DNA of 64,000 nt, taken from assembly GCA_963691755.1 (NCBI GenBank), contig OY829366.1:2666001-2730000 (forward strand), read 5' to 3'. The notes beneath the pieces are model-generated. The model was given only the letters and a program-made list of their open reading frames with translations. It did not search any database and was not told where the DNA came from. This document shows, piece by piece, positions 26,767 to 35,771 of this stretch; within the stretch, counting starts at the first letter, position 1; every line of letters starts with the position of its first letter. The DNA is from Dinoroseobacter sp013215265 (GTDB taxonomy: Bacteria; Pseudomonadota; Alphaproteobacteria; Rhodobacterales; Rhodobacteraceae). Both the position numbers and the translations under genes were made by a program.

Positions 26767-27130
26767 CCCCGATGAGTGTCTGCACCTGTTGCAGCACTTC
26801 CTGATTTGCAAAAGGCTTCGTCATGAATGCAGTGACGCCAAGATGCTCGGCCTGGTCACGGTCATGTTTCTGACCGCGCGCGGTCAACATCATAACGGGC
26901 AGATCCTTGGTGGCTGACGCACTTCGCAGGTCACGCAGGATATCAAGCCCCCCACGTCCCGGAAGCATCAGATCAAGGATCAGCATGTCAGGCGTCTCGC
27001 GTGTGACAGCATCAAGCGCCGTTGTGCCATCACCATGTGAAATAACCTGATATCCTGCACGCGAGAGGATAAATCCGATCGCCTCAATAATATTCGGCTC
27101 ATCTTCGATCAGAAGGACCGATTTCGGCAT
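26759..27130 (-). CDS. Single-domain response regulator (CheY-like)
   Basis: A 123-residue stand-alone receiver. Acidic pocket residues are in LLIEDEPN (Glu9, Asp10), the phospho-acceptor Asp in MLILDLMLPGRGG near residue 53, the Thr in VMMLTARG and the Lys in FMTKPF. There is no output domain, so it must act by binding another protein or passing phosphate on. It is the first gene of a three-gene operon with the small membrane protein and the symporter-kinase, which is its likely kinase. CrbR, the partner of CrbS, by contrast carries a DNA-binding domain. Confidence 0.93.
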   Translation of the reverse strand: MPKSVLLIEDEPNIIEAIGFILSRAGYQVISHGDGTTALDAVTRETPDMLILDLMLPGRGGLDILRDLRSASATKDLPVMMLTARGQKHDRDQAEHLGVTAFMTKPFANQEVLQQVQTLIGDA

Positions 27131-27224
27131 GTACGTCCCCTCCCGACACGACGATTATCGTTATTATTCTGCCAGTTTATTACGCATGTCCGATGGACTG
27201 TCAAAACTGCATTGCAGTTTGCGC

Positions 27225-28526
27225 CTACTCAACCAAAACAGATGGCTCTCGTCGCGCTGCACAATTTTGCCGCGGGCAGATCCTGCAAGTCGTCCCCACC
27301 TGAACGGGACGTTCGCCGCTCAGGCTGCCACTATCCAGCGAAACAAGCATGGTCGCACGCAAGATCGGAGCCGTGTCGAATCGCAACCCAGCAACCTGTT
27401 CCGCCACAGTCCAGGTTTCCATCTGACGCCCGGGCGGCGTTTCCACTAGCGCCCGTCGCGCAACCATTGGCTGGTTTAATGCCTGATATAGTGGCCATAC
27501 AGCGCAAGCCGCACCATAGCGAGGCATTGGAAAACCATCGAGTGCCTTGCGGAAAAGAAGCGCACCAGCCCCGTCGCTGACAACAAGCCCAAGCTCTTGG
27601 CCAAGATCTTCTGATGGTATCGTTGCCAACCGGTGCATTGCTTCGGACAAGGTGACTCCAAACGCGCGCGAGAGCTGGGACGGATCAGGGGATTGGGCCC
27701 AAAGCGCAATCACATCGCGCATCGGCATCCGACGCGACAAAGAATAATAAAGCTTTAAATATGTTCTGGCCAAACTTCGGGACTGGGGGGTCGTCAGCTC
27801 CGCGGCTTCATCGATAAGACCAGTGATTGTTTCGTCGGGCGCTTTCGATTGTTCCAGTACAGGCAGATGATAGTTGTTGGACGACAAATAAACATCCAAT
27901 GCTTCGAGTGGGGTGGTGAACGGGGTGTCAGCCGCTCGGACCTGATCCTCGAAATATCTCACCAACGCCTGACTACCTTCCGCCAGACGGCTGCTTTCTT
28001 CATGTATGTTCCGCGTAAATCTATTGCGCCATTGATCTTCGATCTCAGGTGTTTCAACCAAGATGCCCGCCGTGGATTGAATGGCCGTCACATTTGATAG
28101 AAGATCATGCAATGCCTCGCCCAGAAACGGATCATGCGTCAGCCGGTCATTCAGCGCCTCAATGTTGCGATCCTGAGCCACAACCCGACGGTTTTGTGCC
28201 GCGATAAGCCGTGCCCATCCCGGAAAGCGGCTGACAAACTCCTCCAATCGATCAACTTCCGCCTCACCTTTTCGAAACGCACCAGCAGCTTCACGCAAAG
28301 CCTCCAGAAGGCTTTCTTCCGCGCCTTCAGTTAATGCGGACACCTCGACCTCAAGCGCACGCGCAATCTGAATCAGGACTTTCCCACCGATCTTACGTCG
28401 ATTGTGTTCGATGAGGTTCAGATAGCTCGCTGAGATCTCCGCCTGACGCGCCAACTCAGACTGCCGCAGGTTCAACGCCTGGCGGCGTTCACGAATTCTG
28501 GTTCCGGTAAGAGTTGATTTTGACAC
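27225..28526 (-). CDS. XRE-family short-chain acyl regulator (ScfR/PccR/RamB-like)
   Basis: A 433-residue regulator: an N-terminal XRE helix-turn-helix (residues about 5-65, RQSELARQAEISASYLNLIEHNRR), a long middle region and a C-terminal DUF2083-type part ending in GTTCRICPRQNCAARREPS, whose cysteines could bind metal. Relatives control propionyl-CoA, acetate or glyoxylate genes. I take the GTG at 28526 (VSKSTLTG) as start, since the frame upstream has no family content and GGGAA lies ahead. It is divergent from the ABC transporter operon at 28747, which is its most likely local target. The 220-base gap is AT-rich. Confidence 0.85.
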   Translation of the reverse strand: MSKSTLTGTRIRERRQALNLRQSELARQAEISASYLNLIEHNRRKIGGKVLIQIARALEVEVSALTEGAEESLLEALREAAGAFRKGEAEVDRLEEFVSRFPGWARLIAAQNRRVVAQDRNIEALNDRLTHDPFLGEALHDLLSNVTAIQSTAGILVETPEIEDQWRNRFTRNIHEESSRLAEGSQALVRYFEDQVRAADTPFTTPLEALDVYLSSNNYHLPVLEQSKAPDETITGLIDEAAELTTPQSRSLARTYLKLYYSLSRRMPMRDVIALWAQSPDPSQLSRAFGVTLSEAMHRLATIPSEDLGQELGLVVSDGAGALLFRKALDGFPMPRYGAACAVWPLYQALNQPMVARRALVETPPGRQMETWTVAEQVAGLRFDTAPILRATMLVSLDSGSLSGERPVQVGTTCRICPRQNCAARREPSVLVE

Positions 28527-28746
28527 GTCGAATTCCCAATGAAACAATGGCTTGCTGCACCTGCGTGATAATAACTTTACACATTCTGCAAGCGCATTGA
28601 CAGATTCTTTTACAAATAAATTCTTTTTCGACGGGGCCTTGTTGAAAGGATTGACCAATCCGCCACTTATGTCGTCAGGCCTCATTGGGCCCCGAATGGA
28701 CAGGTGGAGGAGCCTGTCTGTTCCCTGCATCAAACGGGAGGATTAC

Positions 28747-30081
28747 ATGTCCAAACTAGATCTCAGCCGCCGTGGCGTTCTGAAAACCGGCGCTGTTGCC
28801 GGTGCCGGCCTGGCGCTGCCAACCATTTTCACTTCGGGCGCAAGCGCGTTCACCAATGAACCAGGCGACAGCTCGGTCACTCTGGGGTTCAACGTGCCTC
28901 AGTCCGGCCCATACGCCGATGAGGGTGCAGACGAACTGCGCGCCTACTTCCTGGCCGTGGAGCATCTGAACGGCGAAGGCGACGGCGGCATGCTGAACAC
29001 CTTCTCGTCCAAGGCTCTGGACGGTGCGGGTATTCTTGGCCGTAAAGTCGAATATGTTACCGGTGATACACAGACAAAGTCTGATGCTGCGCGCGCATCG
29101 GCTCGTTCGATGATTGAAAAAGACGGCGCAATCATGATCACAGGCGGCTCGTCCTCGGGTGTGGCTGTGGCCGTGCAAGCGCTTTGCCAGGAAGCTGGCG
29201 TTATCTTCATGGCGGGTCTGACCCACTCCAACGACACCACAGGTAAGGATAAGAAGGCCAATGGTTTCCGCCACTTCTTTAACTCTTACATGTCCGGTGC
29301 AGCGCTCGCACCGATCCTTGGCTCCAACTATGGCACCGATCGTAAAGCCTATCACCTGACTGCGGATTACAACTGGGGTTACACCACAGAAGAAGCCGTG
29401 CGGACGTCGACCGAGGCCATCGGTTGGGAAACTGTTGGTACGGTGAAAACACCACTGACACAGACCGACTTCTCGTCCTACATCGCACCGGTCCTAAACT
29501 CTGATGCAGACGTTCTGGTTCTGAACCACTACGGCGGCAACATGGTGAACTCGCTCACCAACGCGGTTCAGTTCGGCCTGCGTGACCGTGTAGTCAACGG
29601 CAAGAACTTCGAAATCGTTGTTCCACTTTACTCTCGCCTGATGGCGAAGGGTGCTGGCGCCAACGTTAAGGGTATCTACGGTTCCACGAACTGGCACTGG
29701 TCGCTCAGTGACGAAGGTTCGCAGGCATTCGTACGCTCCTTCGGCACCAAATACGGCTTCCCGCCCTCACAGGCTGCGCACACTTGCTACGTACAAACGC
29801 TGCTTTATGCAGATGCTGTCACACGCGCAGGCTCTTTCAACCCATGTGCGGTTTCGGAAGCCCTCGAAGGCTTCGAGTTCGACGGAATGGGCAACGGCCC
29901 AACCCTCTATCGTGCCGAAGACCACCAGTGCTTCAAAGACGTTCTGGTTGTGCGTGGTAAAGAGAACCCAGAAAACGAGTTTGACCTTCTCGAAATCGTT
30001 GAAGTCACCCCAGTCGCGCAAGTCACTTACGACGCCTCGATCTTTGGTGGCGAGCTGGGCTCCTGTAACCCAGGCGCATAA
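28747..30081 (+). CDS. Branched-chain-type ABC transporter substrate-binding protein with Tat signal
   Basis: A 444-residue periplasmic type I binding protein. Its N-terminus, SRRGVLKTGAVAGAGLALP, is a twin-arginine signal, so it should be exported folded. The mature part has two lobes (LGFNVPQSGPYADEGADE at the start; MITGGSSSGVAVAVQ and YHLTADYNWGYTTEE further on). Size is closer to urea/amide-type (UrtA, FmdD) than to LivK. The ATG at 28747 has GGGAGG 7 bases upstream; a frame start at 28552 is rejected. It heads the five-gene transporter operon and is followed by an RNA hairpin. Substrate unknown; the divergent acyl-type regulator hints at a small organic acid. Confidence 0.88.
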   Translation: MSKLDLSRRGVLKTGAVAGAGLALPTIFTSGASAFTNEPGDSSVTLGFNVPQSGPYADEGADELRAYFLAVEHLNGEGDGGMLNTFSSKALDGAGILGRKVEYVTGDTQTKSDAARASARSMIEKDGAIMITGGSSSGVAVAVQALCQEAGVIFMAGLTHSNDTTGKDKKANGFRHFFNSYMSGAALAPILGSNYGTDRKAYHLTADYNWGYTTEEAVRTSTEAIGWETVGTVKTPLTQTDFSSYIAPVLNSDADVLVLNHYGGNMVNSLTNAVQFGLRDRVVNGKNFEIVVPLYSRLMAKGAGANVKGIYGSTNWHWSLSDEGSQAFVRSFGTKYGFPPSQAAHTCYVQTLLYADAVTRAGSFNPCAVSEALEGFEFDGMGNGPTLYRAEDHQCFKDVLVVRGKENPENEFDLLEIVEVTPVAQVTYDASIFGGELGSCNPGA

Positions 30082-30096
30082 AAGCATATACAACTC

Positions 30097-30120
30097 GGGT
30101 GCGCGCTTTCGTGCGCACCC
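30097..30120 (+). terminator. Intercistronic hairpin after the binding-protein gene
   Basis: GGGTGCGC (30097-30104) pairs with GCGCACCC (30113-30120), an 8-bp GC-rich stem with an 8-base loop. No T-run follows and the permease starts 59 bases later, so it more likely stabilises the upstream mRNA or stops part of transcription, giving more binding protein than permease. Confidence 0.65.
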
Positions 30121-30178
30121 TTCGCCCTGCGCTTCCTCCGCTCAGGGCTTTTCCGCAACTAGTCTCTAGGTGGGAACG

Positions 30179-31210
30179 ATGGACGGTTTTATCCTTCAAA
30201 TCCTGAATGGGCTCGATAAGGGCTCTGCCTATGCGCTGATCGCGCTAGGCCTTACGCTGATTTTCGGCACACTCGGTGTCGTGAACTTCGCCCACGGCGC
30301 ACTGTTCATGATCGGGGCGTTTTGCGCCGTTACACTAAACCGTCTTTTGACACTGTCTTACGTCACCGAAGACCCATCTCGAACCGATTTCCTTGGTAAT
30401 CCCGCAAAGGTTGAAACACCTTACGTGGTTGATTGGTTCGGCGAGAGCGTTGGTCTTGCGATGATCGACTGGGTCGTGCCTTTGGCAATACTGTTCTCGA
30501 TTCCTATCATGGTCGCTGTCGGCCTGATTATGGAACGCGGACTGATCAAGCATTTCTACAAACGGCCCCACGCCGACCAGATCCTGGTCACGTTCGGGTT
30601 GGCGATCGTCCTGCAGGAAATCATCAAGTATTACTATGGCGCAAACCCTATCCCGACCCCTGCTCCCGAAGCATTCGTCGGAACGTTCGATTTTGGCGCT
30701 ATGCTCGGATTTGAGCCCTTCACAATCCTCTACCCCTACTGGCGCCTCGTCTACTTCGTATTCGCGGTCGTTTTGATTGGTGCAGTGTTCGCCTTCCTGC
30801 AATTCACGACCTTCGGCATGGTTGTTCGCGCTGGCATGGCAGACAGGGAAACCGTTGGGCTTCTAGGCATCAACATCGACCGACGCTTTACGCTGATGTT
30901 TGCCCTGGCTGCCGTCGTCGCAGGACTTGCAGGGGTGATGTACACGCCCATTATTTCGCCCAACTATCATATGGGAATGGACTTCCTTGTTCTGAGTTTC
31001 GTCGTCGTGGTTGTTGGTGGCATGGGCTCGCTTCCCGGAGCTGTCGCGGCAGGCTTCCTGCTGGGCATCCTCGAGAGCTTCGCATCCATGCCCGTCGCGA
31101 TTTCAATCATCCCTGGCATCAACCAGATCATAATCTACCTCGTCGCCATCGTGATCCTGCTGACCCGCCCGCGCGGTCTGATGGGACGCAAAGGCGTGAT
31201 GGAGGAATAA
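30179..31210 (+). CDS. livH: LivH-type ABC transporter permease
   Basis: A 343-residue inner-membrane permease of the branched-chain amino-acid type. The N-terminal segment LQILNGLDKGSAYALIALGLTLIFG and GVVNFAHGALFM are hallmark LivH sequences, and the C-terminal half has VVVVVGGMGSLPGAVAAGFLLG, the loop that meets the ATPase. It is about 40 residues longer than E. coli LivH, with an insert near residues 50-80. I start at ATG 30179 with AGGTGGGA ahead; a GTG at 30170 is possible. Symbol denotes family only; substrate is not shown. Confidence 0.9.
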   Translation: MDGFILQILNGLDKGSAYALIALGLTLIFGTLGVVNFAHGALFMIGAFCAVTLNRLLTLSYVTEDPSRTDFLGNPAKVETPYVVDWFGESVGLAMIDWVVPLAILFSIPIMVAVGLIMERGLIKHFYKRPHADQILVTFGLAIVLQEIIKYYYGANPIPTPAPEAFVGTFDFGAMLGFEPFTILYPYWRLVYFVFAVVLIGAVFAFLQFTTFGMVVRAGMADRETVGLLGINIDRRFTLMFALAAVVAGLAGVMYTPIISPNYHMGMDFLVLSFVVVVVGGMGSLPGAVAAGFLLGILESFASMPVAISIIPGINQIIIYLVAIVILLTRPRGLMGRKGVMEE

Positions 31211-31213
31211 TCC

Positions 31214-32509
31214 ATGACCGATCAAACACAAAACCCACCGGCCATGACCACTGGCGCCCAAAGCACTGTACAGGCGTCGCGGAGCGGCATGTTGGGCCTC
31301 ACTGCAAACGACTTCCGGCTTTTCCTGATCGTTCTGGTGATCACTTTTCTCGCGCCGTTCATCCTGAACCCCTTCCCTGAGGGCTCAGCGCTGGCACAGT
31401 TCAATGCAGGCTACCCTGACCTGATGCAGCGCTTTGTGATCTTCGGTATCTTTGCGATCGGATTTAACATCTTGTTCGGTCTGACGGGCTACTTGTCCTT
31501 TGGACATGCTGCTTTCCTGGGTGTCGGCTCCTACGGTGCGATCTGGATGATGAAGCTGCTGACGCTGAACGTCATTCCTGCAATCATCATGGCTATTATC
31601 GTGGCTGGCATCTTTGCATTGATGGTTGGGTATGTTTCGCTCCGGCGTTCGGGCATCTATTTCTCGATCCTGACATTGGCATTTGCGCAGATGAGCTATG
31701 CGCTCGCCTATTCGGTCCTGACACCTATAACCGGCGGCGAGACCGGCCTGCAGATCAAGAATACCGACCGTCCCCTTCTGTCAAACATTCAGGACGGGGA
31801 GATTGGGCGTGCGAACCTCTTTGGACTTGAAATGCGCTCCAGCTTCGAACTGGAATTAGGCGCTTGGCTCTTCACGTTTAACGCAGGTTATTACATCGCT
31901 GCTGTGGTCATGTTGCTGGCCTTCTACATGTCGATCCGGCTTTTCCGGTCACCTTTCGGAATGATGCTGCGGGCTGTGAAATCCAATCAGCAACGGATGA
32001 ACTACACTGGTCTGAACTCCAAGCCTTACACGCTGGCGGCTTTCGTCATCTCCGGGATGTATGCAGGTTTGGCCGGAGGTCTGATGGTGGCGATGGATAC
32101 GCAGGTTGGACCAGAGCGTATGTTCTGGACCGCATCTGGTGAGGTCGTTTTGATGGCGATCCTAGGTGGTGCCGGGACTTTGATCGGCCCCGTACTCGGC
32201 GCGGGCTTCATCAAGTACATGGAAAACATCATCTCGAAGATTAACTCGACGATCCTACACGAATGGTTCTTCTGGCTGCCGGACGGCTTGGAAAACTTCG
32301 TTGTGGCGCTGATCTATCCCTTCATCGGCAAAGGCTGGCACCTGACCCTTGGTATCATGTTCATGGCCGTTGTAATCTTCCTGCCCGGGGGTCTGGTCGA
32401 AGGCGGTCAGCGGATCGCAGGCTGGATCAAGAACCGTCGCGGATCAGGCGACGGGCCTGACAAAGATCCCGAGCATCATCCGAAACAAGCCCCGCATGTC
32501 GGCGAATAA
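31214..32509 (+). CDS. livM: LivM-type ABC transporter permease
   Basis: A 431-residue second permease of the same transporter, starting 3 bases after livH. It has about ten helices, with the family segments GFNILFGLTGYLSFGHAAFLGVG, SLRRSGIYFSILTLAFAQM and MMLRAVKSNQQRM, and the coupling region LGGAGTLIGPVLGAGF. The N-terminal 35 residues and the C-terminal 35 (charged, histidine-rich DPEHHPKQAPHVGE) are cytoplasmic extensions. It forms a heterodimer with the livH product. Confidence 0.92.
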   Translation: MTDQTQNPPAMTTGAQSTVQASRSGMLGLTANDFRLFLIVLVITFLAPFILNPFPEGSALAQFNAGYPDLMQRFVIFGIFAIGFNILFGLTGYLSFGHAAFLGVGSYGAIWMMKLLTLNVIPAIIMAIIVAGIFALMVGYVSLRRSGIYFSILTLAFAQMSYALAYSVLTPITGGETGLQIKNTDRPLLSNIQDGEIGRANLFGLEMRSSFELELGAWLFTFNAGYYIAAVVMLLAFYMSIRLFRSPFGMMLRAVKSNQQRMNYTGLNSKPYTLAAFVISGMYAGLAGGLMVAMDTQVGPERMFWTASGEVVLMAILGGAGTLIGPVLGAGFIKYMENIISKINSTILHEWFFWLPDGLENFVVALIYPFIGKGWHLTLGIMFMAVVIFLPGGLVEGGQRIAGWIKNRRGSGDGPDKDPEHHPKQAPHVGE

Positions 32510-32522
32510 GGAGGACTGAAAG

Positions 32523-33278
32523 ATGGGAATTCTTGAAGTCAAAGGCGTCAACAAGCGCTTTGGGGGCCTTCAGGCACTGGGAGACGTGAACCTTAGCGTT
32601 CAAGAGAAATCGGTTCATGCCATCATTGGGCCGAATGGAGCGGGCAAATCCACGCTGCTGAACTGCCTGATCGGCAAACTGATCCCCGACACAGGCTCAG
32701 TCATGTTCGATGGCAAATCCGTTCTCGGGCGTAAGCCCCACGAAATCTGCCAGATGGGGATCAGCCGGGTGTTCCAAACACCTGAGATCTTTGGTGACCT
32801 GACTGTTTTTGAAAACGTGATGATCCCTTGCTTTGCCAAGCGAGATGGTGCGTTTCGCTTGCACGCGATCGAAACCGTGATGTCGGAAAAGGACATTGTC
32901 GAACAGGCAGAGGCAATGCTCAGCGAAGTGAGCATGCTCGACAAGCGCCACATGCTCGCCTCATCGCTCTCGCGCGGGGACAAGCGACGTTTGGAAATGG
33001 CGATGTGCCTGGTGCAGCAACCGCGGCTGTTGCTCTTGGATGAACCAACCGCTGGAATGGCGCGGGCAGATACGAACAACACAATCGATCTGTTGAAAGA
33101 AATCCACGAGAAGCGCGATATCACGATGGCGATCATCGAACATGATATGCATGTGGTCTTCAGCCTCGCTCAACGCATCACCGTGCTCGCCCAGGGCTCA
33201 CCTCTGGTGGAGGACACCCCTGCAAACATCAAAGGTCACCCGAAGGTACGCGAAGCGTATCTTGGCGAGACTGCATAA
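32523..33278 (+). CDS. livG: LivG-type ABC transporter ATPase
   Basis: A 251-residue ATPase of the transporter. Walker A is GPNGAGKST, the signature is SLSRGDKRRLEMAM (an altered LSGG in which Gly-Gly is replaced by Arg-Gly), and Walker B is LLLLDEPTAGM, followed by the H-loop AIIEHDMHVVF. It ends with the LivG-type tail VREAYLGE. An AAGGAGG-type ribosome site lies just ahead. The LSRGD in place of LSGGQ occurs in some members of this family and need not impair activity. Confidence 0.92.
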   Translation: MGILEVKGVNKRFGGLQALGDVNLSVQEKSVHAIIGPNGAGKSTLLNCLIGKLIPDTGSVMFDGKSVLGRKPHEICQMGISRVFQTPEIFGDLTVFENVMIPCFAKRDGAFRLHAIETVMSEKDIVEQAEAMLSEVSMLDKRHMLASSLSRGDKRRLEMAMCLVQQPRLLLLDEPTAGMARADTNNTIDLLKEIHEKRDITMAIIEHDMHVVFSLAQRITVLAQGSPLVEDTPANIKGHPKVREAYLGETA

Positions 33279-33290
33279 GGAGGCGGTGAG

Positions 33291-34046
33291 ATGAACGTCA
33301 AACCCGACTTTACACGATCCGCTAACAGGGCCGAAACGGCACCGGCCTTCCTGTCTGTCTGGGACCTGCACGCGTATTATGGAGAAAGCTATATCGTTCA
33401 GGGCATCAGCTTCAATGTGCACGAAGGCGAGATTCTCGCGCTTCTTGGCCGCAATGGTGCGGGCAAGACCTCAACCTTGCGATCCATTGCGCGCCTTGAT
33501 GACCCGCAGGTGACACATGGGGAAATCTGGCTGGATCACCAGCCGTTGCACCAGATGAAGAGTTACGAGGCCTCATCAAAAGGTCTGGGACTTGTGCCGG
33601 AAGACCGGCGCATCATTCAGGGCCTGACCGTTGAAGAAAATCTGAAACTGGCGCAAATCGCACCGCCCATCGGCTGGTCCCTTGATAGACTTTATTCGCT
33701 GTTCCCGCGCCTTGGCGAACGTCGCACCCAAGAAGGCACCACCCTGTCAGGCGGTGAACAGCAGATGCTGTCCATTGCGCGGGCGCTAGCGCGTGACATC
33801 AAGGTGCTGCTGCTCGACGAGCCTTACGAAGGTCTGGCCCCGGTGATCGTGGATGAGATCGAAAAGACGCTCCACACCATCAAGGAACAAGGCATTACGA
33901 CAATCCTTGTGGAACAAAACGCAGTGCGCGCCCTGCAGTTGGCGGACCGCGCAGTCATCATGGATACCGGATCCATCGTGTTTGATGGATCAGCACAGGA
34001 AGTGCTCGACAACAAGGAGCTTCGCGAAGAATACCTCGCGATCTGA
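33291..34046 (+). CDS. livF: LivF-type ABC transporter ATPase
   Basis: The second ATPase, 251 residues. After an extra N-terminal stretch of about 20 residues the domain has Walker A GRNGAGKTS, signature LSGGEQQML, Walker B LLLDEPYEGLAP (Tyr in place of the usual Thr/Ser) and the H-loop LVEQNAVRAL. It ends with LREEYLAI as in LivF. It forms a heterodimer with the livG product to drive the livHM permease pair. Last gene of the five-gene operon, closed by a clear terminator 47 bases on. Confidence 0.92.
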   Translation: MNVKPDFTRSANRAETAPAFLSVWDLHAYYGESYIVQGISFNVHEGEILALLGRNGAGKTSTLRSIARLDDPQVTHGEIWLDHQPLHQMKSYEASSKGLGLVPEDRRIIQGLTVEENLKLAQIAPPIGWSLDRLYSLFPRLGERRTQEGTTLSGGEQQMLSIARALARDIKVLLLDEPYEGLAPVIVDEIEKTLHTIKEQGITTILVEQNAVRALQLADRAVIMDTGSIVFDGSAQEVLDNKELREEYLAI

Positions 34047-34093
34047 TCTAAATTACACCCTGATTCATACCTCCCCTCAGGATCAGGGGCTTC

Positions 34094-34123
34094 GCCGCGT
34101 CAGTTTCTGGCGCGGCTTTTTTT
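34094..34123 (+). terminator. Intrinsic terminator of the ABC transporter operon
   Basis: GCCGCGTCAG (34094-34103) and CTGGCGCGGC (34107-34116) form a 10-bp stem with one G-U pair and a 3-base loop, followed by seven T (34117-34123). Confidence 0.9.
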
Positions 34124-34176
34124 AGGTCTGTTCGGCACATCTTCCAAAATCAGATTAGCTCCCCTAGACCCGAATT

Positions 34177-35115
34177 ATGACAGACGCCCGCTCAACATTT
34201 CTCGCAAGCTCAATCGTGCTGTTCTCCGGCGCGACCTGGGGCATCTATTGGCTGCCAATCCGCGTAATCGCAGACGGCGGCCTAGCAGGGGCATGGGGCA
34301 CATTGATCATCGTTGCCGCCGCAACCGTGGCCCTGATCCCGAGCGCCATTCGGAATTGGACCTCAATCCGAAAAAGCTCACCGATCGCACTGATATCCAT
34401 CGCACTGGGTGGCTCTGCGTTCGTTCTTTACTCAGTGGGCCTGCTTTATGGCCGTGTTGCGATCATTGTCATCCTTTTTTACCTGACCCCGTTGTGGAGC
34501 ACACTGATCGGACGCCTGTTCTTGGGATGGTCGGTGTCCCCTTTCCGCCTTTGGGCGCTCGTTATCGGTCTGGTTGGGCTGATTGTTATGCTCGGCGCCG
34601 GTGGTGAAATGCCAATCCCTCAAGGTTTTGGCGAATGGCTTGGGCTGATCTCGGGCTTCTTGTGGTCGGTCGCTACGACCGGCATTCGCGTCAAAGCCAC
34701 AACCGGGGCCGGTGCGACTGCGTTTATCTTCGTACTTGGGGCAACATTTGGTTGCGCAATTCTTGCGCCTGTTCTGGATCCATTTCCTTCGTCCGTTGCG
34801 CCCTCCGCCCTGATCCTTGCGATACTGACCGGCGCCATTTGGTGGAGCCTGTCCATCACCGGGCTCATGTGGGCCTCTGCGCGCCTTGAGCCTGCGCGGG
34901 TTGGTATCCTTTTGATGACCGAAGTTCTGCTTGCATCCATCTCGGCTGCGATACTGGCCGATGAAACCCTTGGACTGATAGAGATCGTGGGTGGAATTCT
35001 GGTGCTCGTCGCCGGACTGCTGGAGGTATTTCCAAATCAGACCCGCCAGCAACCGCACATCAAAATGCCGCCTGTCAGAGATCCCAAAGCCAGCCTTCGA
35101 GACAGCCATCGGTAG
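34177..35115 (+). CDS. EamA/DMT-family transporter
   Basis: A 312-residue ten-helix membrane protein with two EamA repeats. SGATWGIYWLPIRVIADGGLAG opens the first repeat and the second holds MWASARLEPARVGILLMTEVLLASISAAILADE, the usual family end. A polar C-terminal tail of about 25 residues follows. It probably exports a small metabolite; which one is unknown. It is alone between the transporter terminator and accB. It is not closely similar to the other EamA protein at 19325 beyond family features. Confidence 0.88.
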   Translation: MTDARSTFLASSIVLFSGATWGIYWLPIRVIADGGLAGAWGTLIIVAAATVALIPSAIRNWTSIRKSSPIALISIALGGSAFVLYSVGLLYGRVAIIVILFYLTPLWSTLIGRLFLGWSVSPFRLWALVIGLVGLIVMLGAGGEMPIPQGFGEWLGLISGFLWSVATTGIRVKATTGAGATAFIFVLGATFGCAILAPVLDPFPSSVAPSALILAILTGAIWWSLSITGLMWASARLEPARVGILLMTEVLLASISAAILADETLGLIEIVGGILVLVAGLLEVFPNQTRQQPHIKMPPVRDPKASLRDSHR

Positions 35116-35255
35116 GCGCACGGAAATGACCTTACGTCCAATTTCCGCAAATCGCCCACTTCCACTATCGGTTTACCTCCCCTATACGGGAGCGCAACAA
35201 ATTGGCGCAGTGCGGACTTCTGCGCCTGAAAAACACCATAAAAGCCGAGGGCGGA

Positions 35256-35759
35256 ATGACCAAACCATCTCATGACAGTGACGTGGCCTTCATCAAGGCA
35301 CTGGCCGAACTGCTGCGTGAAAACGACCTGACCGAACTGCAAGTCAAGCGCGACTATGGCGATGACGACAGCCTGAACGTGCGGGTTTCACGTCAACACC
35401 CGCCTGCGGTCGCGCAACAAGTTGTCGCCACCCCTGCCCCAGTTGCAGCCCCTGCCGCCGCACCTGCGACACCCGCCGCGCCCGCTGCTGCAGCGCCAAC
35501 CCCCACAGAAGATCCAGCACAACACCCTGGGGCCGTAACCTCGCCCATGGTTGGAACGGCTTATATGGCGGCAGAACCTGGGGCTACGCCTTTCATCAGC
35601 GTCGGAGACACGGTCAGCGAAGGCCAGACCCTGCTGATTATCGAGGCGATGAAAACCATGAACCACATTCCCGCGCCCCGAGCAGGCAAAGTCTCCCGCA
35701 TCCTGATCGAAGACGGCGCCCCCGTCGAATTTGGCGCGCCGCTTCTGATCCTCGAATAA
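35256..35759 (+). CDS. accB: Biotin carboxyl carrier protein of acetyl-CoA carboxylase
   Basis: A 167-residue AccB. The N-terminal region binds AccC, residues about 50-85 are the Ala/Pro-rich swinging linker, and the C-terminal biotinyl domain has IIEAMKTMNHIPA with the biotinylated Lys133. The Thr-for-Leu form EAMKTMN instead of EAMKLMN is common in alphaproteobacteria. ATG 35256 is chosen over an in-frame start 54 bases earlier; GAGGGCGGA precedes it. accC follows after 12 bases, the standard pair. Confidence 0.97.
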   Translation: MTKPSHDSDVAFIKALAELLRENDLTELQVKRDYGDDDSLNVRVSRQHPPAVAQQVVATPAPVAAPAAAPATPAAPAAAAPTPTEDPAQHPGAVTSPMVGTAYMAAEPGATPFISVGDTVSEGQTLLIIEAMKTMNHIPAPRAGKVSRILIEDGAPVEFGAPLLILE

Positions 35760-35771
35760 GGGATCGCGCCA

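Noticed and set aside
28585..28604. Possible PccR/RamB-type site (TCTGCAAG-CGCA-TTGACAGA)
   Set aside because: Matches the TTTGCAAA-N4-TTTGCAAA pattern at only 11 of 16 positions, within chance for AT-rich DNA.
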